A stretch of 64,000 nt of DNA from Sorangium aterium (GCF_028368935.1 NZ_JAQNDK010000003.1:186001-250000), one strand, 5' to 3'. Positions 29,332-38,140 are shown, numbered from the stretch's first letter. Notes: generated by a model from the sequence alone, not told the origin. Numbers and translations are program-made.

Positions 29332-30255
29332 TCACTTCGGCAGCCGGTATTCCCAGGAGAACGGCAGGAAGACCGACAGCCCGACCTGCGCCTGTACGTT
29401 GTTGGTGAAGCTCTTCCCCTCGGCGAGCCAGGTGCTCTTGTCCTGAGGGTTCGCCGCGACGCTGGGGTTCTCGAGCTCGTCGAAGAAGATGTAGTCGCTG
29501 ACCTCGAACATCGCCGCAAACCAGCGGTTGAAGAAGATGCGGAGGCCACCGCCGACGTGGAAGGAGAGCTTCGGCTTCCAGTCGAAGGTGCGGTTGTCGG
29601 GATCGACGACGGCCATGGGCCTCGTCGAGATCGCGCCGACACCGCCCAGTACGAAGAAGTCGTAGTGGAAGATGAAGTCGCTGAACCCGGCGAACTTGCC
29701 GTACGCGGGGACGTACGTGAAGTTCGCATTCGCGTTCCACTGATACTCGGTGATCGGCTCGCCGATACGCGCCGCCCTGCTCGTCTGGAAGTTGAAGTCC
29801 GACGGCGTGTTGAGCGCACCGTACCAGTTGCCGTTGACCCCGATCGCGAGGACGTTGGTGAGGTACCAGTTGACCGCGAGCCCCGGCCCGTTGTGGCCGA
29901 CGAACTGGTCGTTCATCGTCAGCCCGAAGTACGGGTTCACCTCGAAGCGGTGGTAGCGCAGCGCGTAGATCTGCTGCACCGCGTAGGTCTCGTTCTTGAG
30001 ATCCTTCGCGGCCTCCTTCTCCAAATTGATCGTGGGACACGCCGTCGGGTCGATCTTACAGATGTCCCCAAGCCCCGTTTCCTCGCCGCCATCGGTCGGG
30101 GCCGCGGGCGCCTCCACCGGCTCCGTGCCCTCGGCAGGAGTCTCTGGCTCGTCGAGGTTGATTTCCTTGGGTTGCCCTTTTGGCTGAGCCGACGCCGTAA
30201 GCGGCACCGCGACGAGCGCAGCCGCAACGAGAAGCCCCACGCGAGCCTGGTTCAT
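29332..30255 (-). CDS. outer-membrane beta-barrel protein (first of tandem pair; GltA/GltB-type candidate)
   Basis: 307 residues. Signal peptide MNQARVGLLVAAALVAVPL ends TASAQ; an acidic Pro/Glu linker and the Cys pair ICKIDPTACPTI precede the barrel: YALRYHRFEVNPYFGLTMND, GPGLAVNWYLTNVLAIGVNG, IFHYDFFVLGGVGAIST, LSFHVGGGLRIFFNRWFAAMFEVSDYIFFDEL, VQAQVGLSVFLPFSWEYRLPK. The pattern is the same family as the downstream barrel. ATG at 30255 has GGAAGG eight bases upstream; ATG 30261 and TTG 30270 are too close to that site. A promoter is seen at 30372-30401. Role in gliding is proposed because GltA/GltB in Myxococcus are an adjacent pair of this type and a glt locus lies 8 kb away. Confidence 0.8.
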   Translation of the reverse strand: MNQARVGLLVAAALVAVPLTASAQPKGQPKEINLDEPETPAEGTEPVEAPAAPTDGGEETGLGDICKIDPTACPTINLEKEAAKDLKNETYAVQQIYALRYHRFEVNPYFGLTMNDQFVGHNGPGLAVNWYLTNVLAIGVNGNWYGALNTPSDFNFQTSRAARIGEPITEYQWNANANFTYVPAYGKFAGFSDFIFHYDFFVLGGVGAISTRPMAVVDPDNRTFDWKPKLSFHVGGGLRIFFNRWFAAMFEVSDYIFFDELENPSVAANPQDKSTWLAEGKSFTNNVQAQVGLSVFLPFSWEYRLPK

Positions 30256-30371
30256 CGCCATCCCTTCCAAAGTCCGTGCGATGCGAGCGATCGCGATCGA
30301 TCGCCCAGGTAGTACAGCTTCCTAACTACTCGAATTCATTAAATAATTCGGTCAACCGCCAAGCCCGACGG

Positions 30372-30401
30372 ACTATATCACGCCGAAAATAAAAGGATCA
30401 A
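30372..30401 (-). promoter_or_regulatory. sigma-70-like promoter for the beta-barrel pair
   Basis: Reading leftward: -35 TTGATC (30401-30396), 18-base spacer, -10 TATAGT (30377-30372), predicted start about 30365, giving a leader of about 110 bases to the ATG at 30255. It sits in the most AT-rich stretch of the window (about 30305-30420), which fits a promoter island in this genome. The leader also contains GGTTGACCG and a near-palindromic AATTATTTAATGAATT. Confidence 0.5.
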
Positions 30402-30416
30402 CAACCAAATCCTTTT
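30387..30416 (-). terminator. possible intrinsic terminator of the ftsY transcript
   Basis: Perfect 8-base inverted repeat (30391-30398 with 30409-30416, AAAAGGAT/ATCCTTTT) with a 10-base loop, followed leftward by ATTTT. It lies about 270 bases past the ftsY stop and overlaps the -35 region of the barrel-pair promoter. The stem is AT-rich, so it is weaker than the two GC-rich hairpin terminators in this window. The rest of the gap (30417-30683) shows nothing. Confidence 0.4.
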
Positions 30417-30683
30417 GCCACGGACGACCGGCGGCGTCGCAGAGGGGGCGCGCCGGGTGGATTCGCGGCGAGCGGCAGACTCGCTGCACAATCACCGCGG
30501 GCTCGGATCGCCGGTGTGCTTGCGCCGAGGGCGCGACGATCGTGACGCCTGACGGGTTCAGCGGCAGAGGCGCGGCGTGCTGAGACATCGGAGCCATCGC
30601 CCGTTGGTTGGACCGGTGTCGAGCCGCGCGATTGGGTGGTGAGGAGAGATCGAGCGCCGCCGGCGCTCACGCCGCGGGGCGCG

Positions 30684-32036
30684 TCAGGCGGCCGCGTCTT
30701 CGGAGCCGCTGGCGCGGCCGAGCATCGCCTCGACGAACTCGTCGGGCTCGAACTCGCGGAGGTCTTCCGCGCGCTCGCCGATGCCGACGTACCGGACGGG
30801 CAGCCCGTGCTCGGCGCAGATGCCGAGGATGACGCCGCCCTTGGCGGTGCCGTCGAGCTTCGTCAGCACGATGCCGGTGATGGGCAGCGCCTCCTTGAAG
30901 AGCGCGGCCTGCTGCATGGCGTTCTGGCCGTTCGTGGCGTCGAGCACGAGCAGCGTCTCGTGAGGCGCGCCCTCGAGCGCCTTGTTCATGGTGCGCGCGA
31001 CCCGGGACAGCTCCTCCATGAGGTTCGTCTTCGTGTGCAGCCTGCCGGCGGTGTCGGCGAGCACCACGTCGGCGCCGGTGTCCTTCGCCTTCTGGATCGC
31101 GTCGAAGATCACCGCGCCGGGGTTCGCGCCGTCCTTGCCGCGCACGACCTCGCAGCCGACGCGCTTGCCCCAGACGTTGAGCTGCTGCACCGCCGCCGCC
31201 CGGAACGTGTCGCCCGCGGCGAGCACCACCGTCCGGCCTTCGGCCTTGAGCTGCGTCGCGAGCTTGCCGATCGTGGTCGTCTTTCCCACGCCGTTCACGC
31301 CGACCACCATCACCACGGTGGGCTGCGCCTTCAGCGGCAGCCCGCCGCCGGCGCCGACGCGCAGGATCCGCTTCGCGTGCTCCCGCAGCGCGTCCCAGAC
31401 CTTGTCGGTGTCGGCGAGCTCGTTCCTGCTGAGCGCCGATCGGATCTCGTCGAGGAGGAGCTCTGTCGTCTTCACGCCGACGTCCGAGGTGAGCAGCACC
31501 TCTTCGATCTGCTCGACGACGTTGGGATCGATCTCCTTCTTGCCGGCGAACAGCGCCTTGAGCCGGCCGAAGAAGCCCTCGCTCTCCCGCACCTTCGTGA
31601 GGCCTTTGCGGAGCCCCTCGATGTCTCGCTTGCGCGCGGCCGGAGGCGCGGTCTCCCGCGCCGGCCTGGCGGCGGGCTTGGCGGCCGGCGCCTCGATCGC
31701 GGGCGCGACGGGCGCCTCCGCGACCGCGGGCTCCGGCGCCGCCGGCTCGATGGCGGCCGGCGGCGCGACGGGCGCGGGCACCGCCGCGGGCGGCTCCTCC
31801 TGCGGCGCGGGCTCCTTCGCCTTCGCGGGAGGAGCTTCCTCCGCCGGAGGCTTCTTCGGGGCACGCGGCTTCTCGGTCGGCTTGTCCGCCGGCTTCTCGG
31901 AGGGCTGCTTCGCCTTCTCCTGGAGCTTCTTCGGTTCGGGGGGCGCTGCGATCTCCGGTGGCGGCGCCTTCTTCGTGACGAAGTAGACGATCGCCGCCAC
32001 CACGACGAGGCCGACGATAATTAGGGCGATTTCCAC
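30684..32036 (-). CDS. ftsY: signal recognition particle receptor FtsY
   Basis: 450 residues. An N-terminal membrane anchor ([19 protein letters not shown], residues 3-21) and an Ala/Pro/Lys-rich acidic-basic linker (about 25-145) lead to the NG GTPase domain: helical N domain ([31 protein letters not shown]), P-loop [10 protein letters not shown] near residue 250, [30 protein letters not shown] and the closing [23 protein letters not shown]. FtsY docks SRP-ribosome complexes at the membrane for cotranslational insertion. It starts at GTG 32036 with GGAG about nine bases upstream. A separate membrane anchor is unlike E. coli FtsY but usual in some deltaproteobacterial-type FtsY. Strong promoter upstream at 32063-32090. 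Confidence 0.96.
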   Translation of the reverse strand: MEIALIIVGLVVVAAIVYFVTKKAPPPEIAAPPEPKKLQEKAKQPSEKPADKPTEKPRAPKKPPAEEAPPAKAKEPAPQEEPPAAVPAPVAPPAAIEPAAPEPAVAEAPVAPAIEAPAAKPAARPARETAPPAARKRDIEGLRKGLTKVRESEGFFGRLKALFAGKKEIDPNVVEQIEEVLLTSDVGVKTTELLLDEIRSALSRNELADTDKVWDALREHAKRILRVGAGGGLPLKAQPTVVMVVGVNGVGKTTTIGKLATQLKAEGRTVVLAAGDTFRAAAVQQLNVWGKRVGCEVVRGKDGANPGAVIFDAIQKAKDTGADVVLADTAGRLHTKTNLMEELSRVARTMNKALEGAPHETLLVLDATNGQNAMQQAALFKEALPITGIVLTKLDGTAKGGVILGICAEHGLPVRYVGIGERAEDLREFEPDEFVEAMLGRASGSEDAAA

Positions 32037-32062
32037 GTTGGCGTTCTCCGGCGAGGGAGCCG

Positions 32063-32090
32063 ACTATATGGGACGCACCCCATACGTCAA
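32063..32090 (-). promoter_or_regulatory. strong sigma-70-like promoter of ftsY with a palindrome in its spacer
   Basis: Reading leftward: -35 TTGACG (32090-32085), 16-base spacer, -10 TATAGT (32068-32063); predicted start near 32056 with a leader of about 20 bases. The spacer and -10 edge form a perfect inverted repeat TATGGG-N6-CCCATA (32067-32084), placed where a repressor would block the polymerase. Confidence 0.6.
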
Positions 32091-32181
32091 CGTGCGGTCG
32101 CGCGGGGGCGCGATCCGGCCAGCGAAACGGCAGATCGACGCGGCGGCGGGGCCGGCGCTGCGCGGGCCCCGTGTACCTGGC

Positions 32182-33960
32182 TCACGGGGCGAGCGGCGAG
32201 GCGCCCGGCTTGGGCTCCGACGCCCCGAGGTCCTGCTCGATCCGCTCGTCGACGGGATCGGGGCCGAAGGCGGCGTGCTCGATCCGGCTCGCCCAGAGCT
32301 CGACCTCGCGCTGCTGAACCCTGCTCGCCGCGCGGCGCACGTGCCCGGGCGTCGGCTCGGGCGGCCCCTCGAAGGGAGCTCCCTGGCGCCGCGCCCAGCG
32401 GACGAGGCGGTCGAGGACGGCGCGGCGCCGCGTGACCAGCGCGATGCCCAGCTTGCTCGGCGACGGGAGCGCCTGCTCATGGCTGCTGTGCATCGGCGCG
32501 CGGACCACGAGCCTCGCGTCGCTCCGGTACGGCGCCTCGATCGAGAACTCGCCGACGTCGTCGGTCAGCGCGCGGGCGATGACGCCGCTGCCGTCGAAGG
32601 CGGGCACGACGATCACGAGCTCGGCGCGCGCGATGGGCGTGCCGTCGTGCGCGTCGGCGACGGCGCCACGCCAGCCGGTCGCGCCCTCGAGCGGTCCCAT
32701 GACACGCACGCCGGCGCGGCCGGGCGGCGCGACGGGCCGCTCGTCGCCCGCGCGCGCCGTCGCGGCGCGCTTCGGCGCCCGCCGCCAGCCGCCGAGCACC
32801 CAGCCCGCGATGACGAGGACGGCGGCGCCGAGCGCGATCTGTCGCCACGCGCCGGGGCCCGCGACGGGCACGTCGATCGCGAGCTCCGCGCCGGGGATCC
32901 ACCACGGAGAGGCGGGCACGTAGCGGAGCGAGATCGGGACCGTACCCGCTCGCTCGGCGGTGAACGCGGCGATCACCCGCGCCTTGCCGCCGGACACGGT
33001 CGCCGCTCCGACGGGCTCACCCGCGCGCAGCGCCTCGACGACGCCGCCCTCGACCGGGCCACGGGACGAGCGCACCTCGACGTCGATCGACACGCCGTCC
33101 TCCGCGCGCGCCGGCTCGACGGGATGCGACAGATCGAGCGTGACCTGCGCGTACCGGACGACGCCCTGGCTGACGCTCGCCTTCGCGAGCGTGGCGGTTC
33201 CATCGAAGCGCGCGCGCAGCACGCCCTGGCCGGCGCCGTCGAGGCGCTCGGTCGGGAGCTCGAAGCGCGCGCGGCCGTCGCCGCCGGTCGGCGCCTCAGC
33301 GAGCCGCGCGCCGCGCTCGTCCTCGAGCACGACCGGGAGCCGGTCGCGCTCGAACGGCGCGCCGCTCGCGAAGCCGCGCGCGCCGCTGCGATCGAGCCGG
33401 AGCGCCACGGCGACGTTGACCGTCGGACGATCGAGATCGATCGCGTCCACCGGCGGATCGAACCGGAGGATCACCGGCGCGAGCGGGGCCGCGTGTGCCT
33501 CGATCGGGATCTTCGCCTCGGCCGCGTCGTAGAGCTTTCCCCCGGCGAACCGGATGCGCAGCGTCGCGTCCGCGAGCGGCGCGCGCCCGCGGAGGCAGAA
33601 CCCGCCGCGCTCGTCTGTCGCGATCACGTAGCCGCCTTGTGAGGGGCGGGGCTCGCGGGCGCGCGCCGCGCCGTCGGCTGCGCACCCATCGACCGCCGGC
33701 AGGACCGCAGGCGCGCCGGCGCTCGTGAGCGCATCGATGGAGAGCGGCGCCTCTGCGATCGCGCTCCGCGCGTCGTCGACGACGCTTCCGCGCACGACGA
33801 ACCCGTCGGGCTCGGTCCATGCGACCGCCTCGATCTGCGCGCTTCCTCTCACATGGATGCGGAGCGGCGCACCTTGCGTCTGCGCGTGCGCCGCGGGCGC
33901 CGCCGCGAGCGACGTGGCCGCGAGGAGCGCCAGCGGCAGGCATTGTCTCAGTCCGCGCAT
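32182..33960 (-). CDS. exported carboxypeptidase-regulatory-like domain protein with one membrane anchor
   Basis: 592 residues. Signal peptide MRGLRQCLPLALLAATSLAA ending AHAQ. The periplasmic part (about 30-380) is a chain of Ig-like or carboxypeptidase-regulatory-like beta sandwiches (FVVRGSVVDDARSAIAEAPL, GGYVIATDERGGFCLRGRAPLADATLRIRF, GGDGRARFELPTERLDGAGQGVLRARFDG, AFTAERAGTVPISLRYV). A single membrane helix (WRQIALGAAVLVIAGWVLGG, about 398-417) then leads to a second such domain (GWRGAVADAHDGTPIARAELVIV ... DDVGEFSIEAPYRS) and a basic region. Function unknown; the fold suggests a structural envelope protein. ATG at 33960 chosen as the start of the signal peptide; ATG at 34002 is 14 residues upstream. 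About 145 bases separate it from the ftsY start. Confidence 0.75.
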   Translation of the reverse strand: MRGLRQCLPLALLAATSLAAAPAAHAQTQGAPLRIHVRGSAQIEAVAWTEPDGFVVRGSVVDDARSAIAEAPLSIDALTSAGAPAVLPAVDGCAADGAARAREPRPSQGGYVIATDERGGFCLRGRAPLADATLRIRFAGGKLYDAAEAKIPIEAHAAPLAPVILRFDPPVDAIDLDRPTVNVAVALRLDRSGARGFASGAPFERDRLPVVLEDERGARLAEAPTGGDGRARFELPTERLDGAGQGVLRARFDGTATLAKASVSQGVVRYAQVTLDLSHPVEPARAEDGVSIDVEVRSSRGPVEGGVVEALRAGEPVGAATVSGGKARVIAAFTAERAGTVPISLRYVPASPWWIPGAELAIDVPVAGPGAWRQIALGAAVLVIAGWVLGGWRRAPKRAATARAGDERPVAPPGRAGVRVMGPLEGATGWRGAVADAHDGTPIARAELVIVVPAFDGSGVIARALTDDVGEFSIEAPYRSDARLVVRAPMHSSHEQALPSPSKLGIALVTRRRAVLDRLVRWARRQGAPFEGPPEPTPGHVRRAASRVQQREVELWASRIEHAAFGPDPVDERIEQDLGASEPKPGASPLAP

Positions 33961-34404
33961 CTCCCGAAGGCCTCCGGCGAGCTCCTCGTCATGGTCGCTC
34001 ATTATCCGTCACGCGGACACGGCATGGGCAAGGGGAAGCCGATCCGAAGCCATGCCGAGCTCGCGCTCGCCCGCCGCCTGCGGCGCGAGCGAGCGAGCAA
34101 GCGGCGAGCGCGGACGTAAGCGGACGTGAGCGGACGTGCACGCGAGCTCGCGGCAGCGCGCCGGGTTGATGGCGGCAGCGGGTGGGTAGATAAGCGGATG
34201 GTGAAGCCGTGTTCGCCGTGAGCCCAACATGTTTCACGCGTTGAAGCGCCGCGGGCAGGCCGCGTCAAACCGTCCAGTCTGGTCGCAGCGAGGAGCGAGC
34301 GAATGCAAGGCAAAAGTGCGAGCGTGTGCGCACCAATTTTCGGGTGTAGACCGGCTGATCCGATCGCCACGGCGGCGATGCGCTCGTGTATCGTCGGACG
34401 TGGA
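33961..34404. other. divergent gene-free spacer with a 10-base phased repeat
   Basis: Spacer between leftward 32182-33960 and rightward 34405-35232. At 34110-34139 three copies of GCGGACGT stand exactly 10 bases apart (GCGGACGTAA, GCGGACGTGA, GCGGACGTGC), so all face the same side of the helix, as expected for a cooperative operator. TTCA-N5-TGAA at about 34232-34244 is a second small inverted repeat. No gene was found in the gap. Confidence 0.45.
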
Positions 34405-35232
34405 ATGCGTCGGCCCTTTTCAGTGCTCGTGTTGCTGGTTGTGACGCTTGTACTCTCGCTGATACCCACGAGGCTCTACGCGGATCAGCGCACGAGCTAC
34501 CTCGCCGACCAGCTCAGGACCAACGAGGACTATCGCGTCCGCACGCAGGCGGCGCTCGCGCTCGGCGCGTCGGGAGACGACGCCGCCACGAGGCCGCTCT
34601 GCGATGCCCTCACGGACAGCAACGCGTCCGTCAAGGTCGCGGCGGCCGCGGCGCTCGGCAAGCTCGGCAAGCCCGCGGGGCTCGCGTGCCTGGAGCGCGC
34701 CGAGGGGCGGGAGCAGACGCCGGCCGTCAAGTCGCAGATGCAGAAGTCGATCGCGGCGCTGTCCGCCGGCGGCGGTGGCAGTGGCGGCTCGGCTGCGCCG
34801 CCGCCTCCGGGCGCGGACACGAAGTACTACGTGGCCATCGAGATCACGAACAAGAGCGGTCGCCCCGAGTCCGAGATCGAGCCGCTCGTGCGCGCCGCGA
34901 TCCAGTCGAAGATCCTCGCGAAGGCCGGCTACGCGGTCGCCCCCAAGGGCGAGACGGTGGCGCAAGGCAAGAAGATTCTGAACGGCAAGAAGCTGAAGGG
35001 CTTCTATCTCCTCGCCACGGTCGAGCCCGCCGTGTACCAGGGCGGCAACCTCACCCAGGTGGTCCGCGTCAGCATGTGGACCTATCCGTCCAAGTCGCTC
35101 CAGGGTGAGTTCGCGCCGAAGCTCACGCAGAGCGGCACCCCGAAGAAAGACGTCCAGAGCGAGAACATCCTGATGAAGATGTGCGTCGAGAATGCGGTCG
35201 AGACCTTCCACAAGGTCGTCGCCTCGCTGTGA
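34405..35232 (+). CDS. exported HEAT-repeat protein
   Basis: 275 residues. Signal peptide MRRPFSVLVLLVVTLVLSLI ending TRLYA, then two HEAT/PBS-lyase-type repeats (RTNEDYRVRTQAALALGASGDDAATRPLCDALTDSNASVKVAAAAALGKLGKPAGLACLER is two helical pairs). A Gly/Ser linker (about 125-145) leads to a beta-rich C-terminal domain (YYVAIEITNKSGRPESEIEPLVRAAIQSKIL, GFYLLATVEPAVYQGGNLTQVVRVSMWTYPSKSLQGE) with an ending KMCVENAVETFHKVVASL. Resembles periplasmic proteins that are poorly characterised in myxobacteria. ATG at 34405 matches the signal peptide start; ATG at 34378 also possible. Confidence 0.8.
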   Translation: MRRPFSVLVLLVVTLVLSLIPTRLYADQRTSYLADQLRTNEDYRVRTQAALALGASGDDAATRPLCDALTDSNASVKVAAAAALGKLGKPAGLACLERAEGREQTPAVKSQMQKSIAALSAGGGGSGGSAAPPPPGADTKYYVAIEITNKSGRPESEIEPLVRAAIQSKILAKAGYAVAPKGETVAQGKKILNGKKLKGFYLLATVEPAVYQGGNLTQVVRVSMWTYPSKSLQGEFAPKLTQSGTPKKDVQSENILMKMCVENAVETFHKVVASL

Positions 35233-35308
35233 CGCACCTTCGCTGCTCGAACTTGGCTTTTCCAGTGCCTCACGACCCTTGTCATCTCCAGCCAGCTCCG
35301 AGGATCCC

Positions 35309-36178
35309 ATGAGCGACGCTTCCAGCACGGCCCCGCAGACCTCCGCGCCGGAGGTCAGAGCGCGCTACCAGCGGAGCGCGCGGAACTACCTGATCGACCA
35401 GAACTTCCAGCTGAAATACACGGGGTTCCTCGTGGGGATCAGCCTTGCGCTCTCCGTGGCGCTCGGGATCCTCCTCTGGAACGCGAGCTCGAAGATCATC
35501 GAGCAGAGCCGCAGCGCCGTGCAGCAGGGACAAGAGACCGTCCGTCAGGGTCAGGAGACGGTCAAGCGCGGCCAGGAGGTGCTCGTCCAGAGCCGTCGGG
35601 TCAGCGAGGTCGTCGCGATGAACATCGCGAAGGAGTACAAGGACGATCCCGAGCTCACGAAGACGTTCGGCGAGGCGGCGCAGCGCGACGAGAACAAGCT
35701 CAAGGACGAGCAGTCGCGGCTCGAGCGCGACGCGGCCACGCTGCAGCAGCGGGCGGAGGCGCTCGAGCGGCAGGCCGCCGACGTCGCGAACAACCAGCAG
35801 ATGTTGCTACGCCTGATCGTCGCGCTCCTGTCGCTGCTCGTCCTGGGCGTCGGCATCGCGGGCATCGTCTTCACGCACAAGATCGCCGGGCCGATCTTCA
35901 AGATGAAGCGGCTGCTCCGTCAGGTCGGCGAGGGCAAGTTGGTCGTGCGCGAGAAGCTCCGGAAGGGCGACGAGCTCCAGCACTTCTTCGAGGCGTTCGA
36001 GAAGATGGTCGAGGACCTGAGGGCGCGCCAGCAGGGCAAGATCGCCAAGATGGATGCGGTCCTCGAGAAGCTCGAGGCAGGGGCGCGCGCCGAGAAGGGG
36101 ACGCTCGAGATCGACCCCGAGGGCCTCTCCCAGCTGAAGCGCCTCCGCAGCGAGATGCAGGAGCAGCTCGACGCGTGA
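35309..36178 (+). CDS. HAMP-domain membrane protein without an output domain
   Basis: 289 residues. Membrane helix 1 (YTGFLVGISLALSVALGILLW, about 34-54), a 110-residue periplasmic coiled coil, membrane helix 2 (LLRLIVALLSLLVLGVGIAGIVF, about 170-192) and a HAMP domain (THKIAGPIFKMKRLLRQVGEGKL ... LQHFFEAFEKMVEDLRAR). The periplasmic part contains the heptad repeat QGQETVR QGQETVK RGQEVLV, typical of a parallel coiled coil. After HAMP there is only a short helical tail; there is no kinase, cyclase or methyl-accepting domain. It may be a partner that transmits signals to another protein or a scaffold. ATG 35309 has GAGGA seven bases upstream; 76 bases after the HEAT gene, so probably one operon. 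Confidence 0.8.
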   Translation: MSDASSTAPQTSAPEVRARYQRSARNYLIDQNFQLKYTGFLVGISLALSVALGILLWNASSKIIEQSRSAVQQGQETVRQGQETVKRGQEVLVQSRRVSEVVAMNIAKEYKDDPELTKTFGEAAQRDENKLKDEQSRLERDAATLQQRAEALERQAADVANNQQMLLRLIVALLSLLVLGVGIAGIVFTHKIAGPIFKMKRLLRQVGEGKLVVREKLRKGDELQHFFEAFEKMVEDLRARQQGKIAKMDAVLEKLEAGARAEKGTLEIDPEGLSQLKRLRSEMQEQLDA

Positions 36179-36263
36179 TCGAGCCCGCGCGCGGTCGATC
36201 GACGTACGCGCTGTCCGAATCCCTCCCGAGATCAAGCCAAAAATAAGAAGAGTTCAGGCCGCG

Positions 36264-36782
36264 CTAAAAGGCGGCCTTGATGATCTCGACGGTCGCTTCT
36301 CCGCTCGGGAGGAACGTCACCGACGCGGCGTCGAAGCGCATCCGCTCCACGCCGCGCACGCGCGAGAACGTGGCGCGCCAGAGCCGCTCGCCCGCTCGCC
36401 GCACGCGGGCGCGCTTGCTCGCGTCGATGCTGTCGAGGGCGCGGACGTACGAGCCGGCGCCGCGTGTCCGCACCTCGATGATCACGATGACAGGGCCGTC
36501 GCGCGCGACCACGTCGATCTCCAGCCGCCCCACCCGCGCGTTGCGCGCGATGATCTCCACGCCCTGCGCGGCGAGGTGAGCGACCACCGCGTCCTCCGCG
36601 CGCGCGCCGAGCGCTCGCCGCGCGTCGGCCGCGGGAGCGCCAGCGGGCCCGATCGCCGGCCGGCTCTTCGCCGGAGCCGCCCGTGCGCTGCGCGTCGCGG
36701 CGCGCCCGGGCGGCCGGCCGTCATGTGAGCCCGAATCGTCGCTGGGAGGGAGGGAGAGGGAGGTTCCGGCCAGATCGGCCAT
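36264..36782 (-). CDS. YraN family (UPF0102) predicted endonuclease
   Basis: 172 residues. The C-terminal 120 residues are a YraN/UPF0102 domain of the restriction-endonuclease-like fold: LGARAEDAVVAHLAAQGVEIIARNARVGRLEIDVVARDGPVIVIIEVRTR holds the Glu, Asp and Glu-x-Lys-type catalytic set (here E-I-D ... E-V-R, with Arg in place of the usual Lys), followed by VRALDSIDASKRARVRRAGERLW. The 50-residue N-terminal Arg/Ala/Pro tail is not conserved in the family. The ATG at 36782 is preferred since upstream in-frame sequence overlaps the Cys-rich lipoprotein gene. Substituted Lys makes activity uncertain. Confidence 0.85.
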   Translation of the reverse strand: MADLAGTSLSLPPSDDSGSHDGRPPGRAATRSARAAPAKSRPAIGPAGAPAADARRALGARAEDAVVAHLAAQGVEIIARNARVGRLEIDVVARDGPVIVIIEVRTRGAGSYVRALDSIDASKRARVRRAGERLWRATFSRVRGVERMRFDAASVTFLPSGEATVEIIKAAF

Positions 36783-36828
36783 CGTCGGCGGAGGGCTGCG
36801 CGAGCCGCGACGGCCGGTCACCCGACGC

Positions 36829-37686
36829 CTAGAAGCCTTCGCACTGGTCCGAGTTGGCGCGGCCCTGCACGTCGCCGCAGGCCCCCTCGTTCTCGAACCC
36901 CGTGTTCTGCTTGATGCAGTACTTGCCGGTGATGTTCGGGTCCCCGAGGCCGACGTTCGGCCGGATCTCCGAGCAGGTGAAGCCCTGCGGGCACTCGCAG
37001 AAGTTGAAGTTCGGGTCGTCCGGCTCGCCATCGGCCACGCCGCACCGGCACGAGCAGTACACCGCCTGCTGCGCGTTCCGGTTCGAGTTGGCGGCGCACT
37101 GGCCGCAGACGGGCGACGCGACCTGGTCATCGGTCCCCGGCACGCAGCAGGCTTTGCCCTCGTTCTCGGCCGCCGACTTGGTCGGGTCCTGGCAGCCGGT
37201 GAAGCCGTCGCGGCAGAGGTACAGCTTGCAGACGCCGGCATCGGCGTCGCACTTCCAGCCGTCGCCGGGGCAGTCGGTGTCGCCGCCGCAGCGACAGAAG
37301 GCGCCGGCGGCGTCGCAGTTGCCGCTGAGGCACTGGCTCTTGCCGCCGTCCGGCCTCGTCGGGTCGCAGTCGGGCGCGTGCGTCCCCGACTCCTCGCAGG
37401 TGGTGCACCCGCCTTGCCCGGGTACACACGTCGCAGGCGCCTCCTGGCCGAGCGGGCAGCTCACGCGCCCCTGGAAGTGGTTCACCAGGCAGATCCGCGT
37501 CTGGCACTGGAAGGATCGCGATTCGATGTTCTCTTCCGTCACCTTGAAGCCAGCAAACTGCGAATCGTACTCGTCTTCAGGCAGACACGGGTCGCCGACG
37601 CCGCCGCTCTCGCACGCGGAGGGCAGGCTCGCCATAGCGACGACGCTGAGCAGGCCGAGCAGGCCGGACAGAATGGAACGGGTCAT
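36829..37686 (-). CDS. cysteine-rich secreted protein, probable lipoprotein
   Basis: 285 residues. Signal peptide MTRSILSGLLGLLSVVAMAS ends LPSAC, a lipobox-like site. About 30 cysteines are spread over the mature part in EGF/dickkopf-like pairs (GGCTTCEESG, CRCGGDTDCPGDGWKC, CCVPG, CSCRCG, FCECPQGFTCSEI), which suggests many disulfides and an extracellular position. No enzymatic motif. Such Cys-rich lipoproteins are frequent in Polyangiales. ATG at 37686 has AAGGAG about 10 bases upstream; in-frame codons back to 37764 would precede the signal peptide. Its promoter is proposed at 37800-37829. Confidence 0.8.
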   Translation of the reverse strand: MTRSILSGLLGLLSVVAMASLPSACESGGVGDPCLPEDEYDSQFAGFKVTEENIESRSFQCQTRICLVNHFQGRVSCPLGQEAPATCVPGQGGCTTCEESGTHAPDCDPTRPDGGKSQCLSGNCDAAGAFCRCGGDTDCPGDGWKCDADAGVCKLYLCRDGFTGCQDPTKSAAENEGKACCVPGTDDQVASPVCGQCAANSNRNAQQAVYCSCRCGVADGEPDDPNFNFCECPQGFTCSEIRPNVGLGDPNITGKYCIKQNTGFENEGACGDVQGRANSDQCEGF

Positions 37687-37799
37687 CAGAACGTGCTCCT
37701 TCGGCGGCGGTGCGCGCCACCGCTTCGGCAGCGGCGCGCGGACGGGAGGCAAGAAAACGCTCAAGTCGAGGTGCTCAAAGGCACAACGTCAGCGGTTGG

Positions 37800-37829
37800 A
37801 CCCTAGACGAAGCGCGCCTTGAGCGTCAA
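37800..37829 (-). promoter_or_regulatory. sigma-70-like promoter of the Cys-rich lipoprotein gene
   Basis: Leftward: -35 TTGACG (37829-37824), 18-base spacer, -10 TAGGGT (37805-37800); leader about 105 bases. The -35 is 5/6, the -10 is 4/6. Confidence 0.4.
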
Positions 37830-38110
37830 CAGCCGGATGGGGCGCGCCCGTCCACGTCGCCGAGGTGGCGGGCGCCGCCGGTGCGAGGCGTTCGACCCTG
37901 CGCGCGCGCATCCCTTGGCGGCGGACGGCCTGGCTGCCGCCTGGGCGGCGGCGGTGAGGCGGCGGCGCGACGATCGCGTTTAAGGAAGCGATCGCGCCTC
38001 CGTTCGATAATTCCACCGTCGACTCCTACGCAGTGCGCAACCCCAAGGTCGACGCGGCGCCGGGTGTCTCAGGACGGGAATGCAAGAGGGGGCCCCTCGC
38101 CCGGCATCGC

Positions 38111-38140
38111 TTGACAAGCTGCGCGCCACAATCCTACCAT
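38111..38140 (+). promoter_or_regulatory. sigma-70-like promoter of the GltC-like TPR gene
   Basis: Perfect -35 TTGACA (38111-38116), 18-base spacer, -10 TACCAT (38135-38140, 4/6). The predicted start near 38148 leaves a leader of about 150 bases, which may carry post-transcriptional control. It would be the main promoter of the gltC-like-gltD-gltE transcript. Confidence 0.5.
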
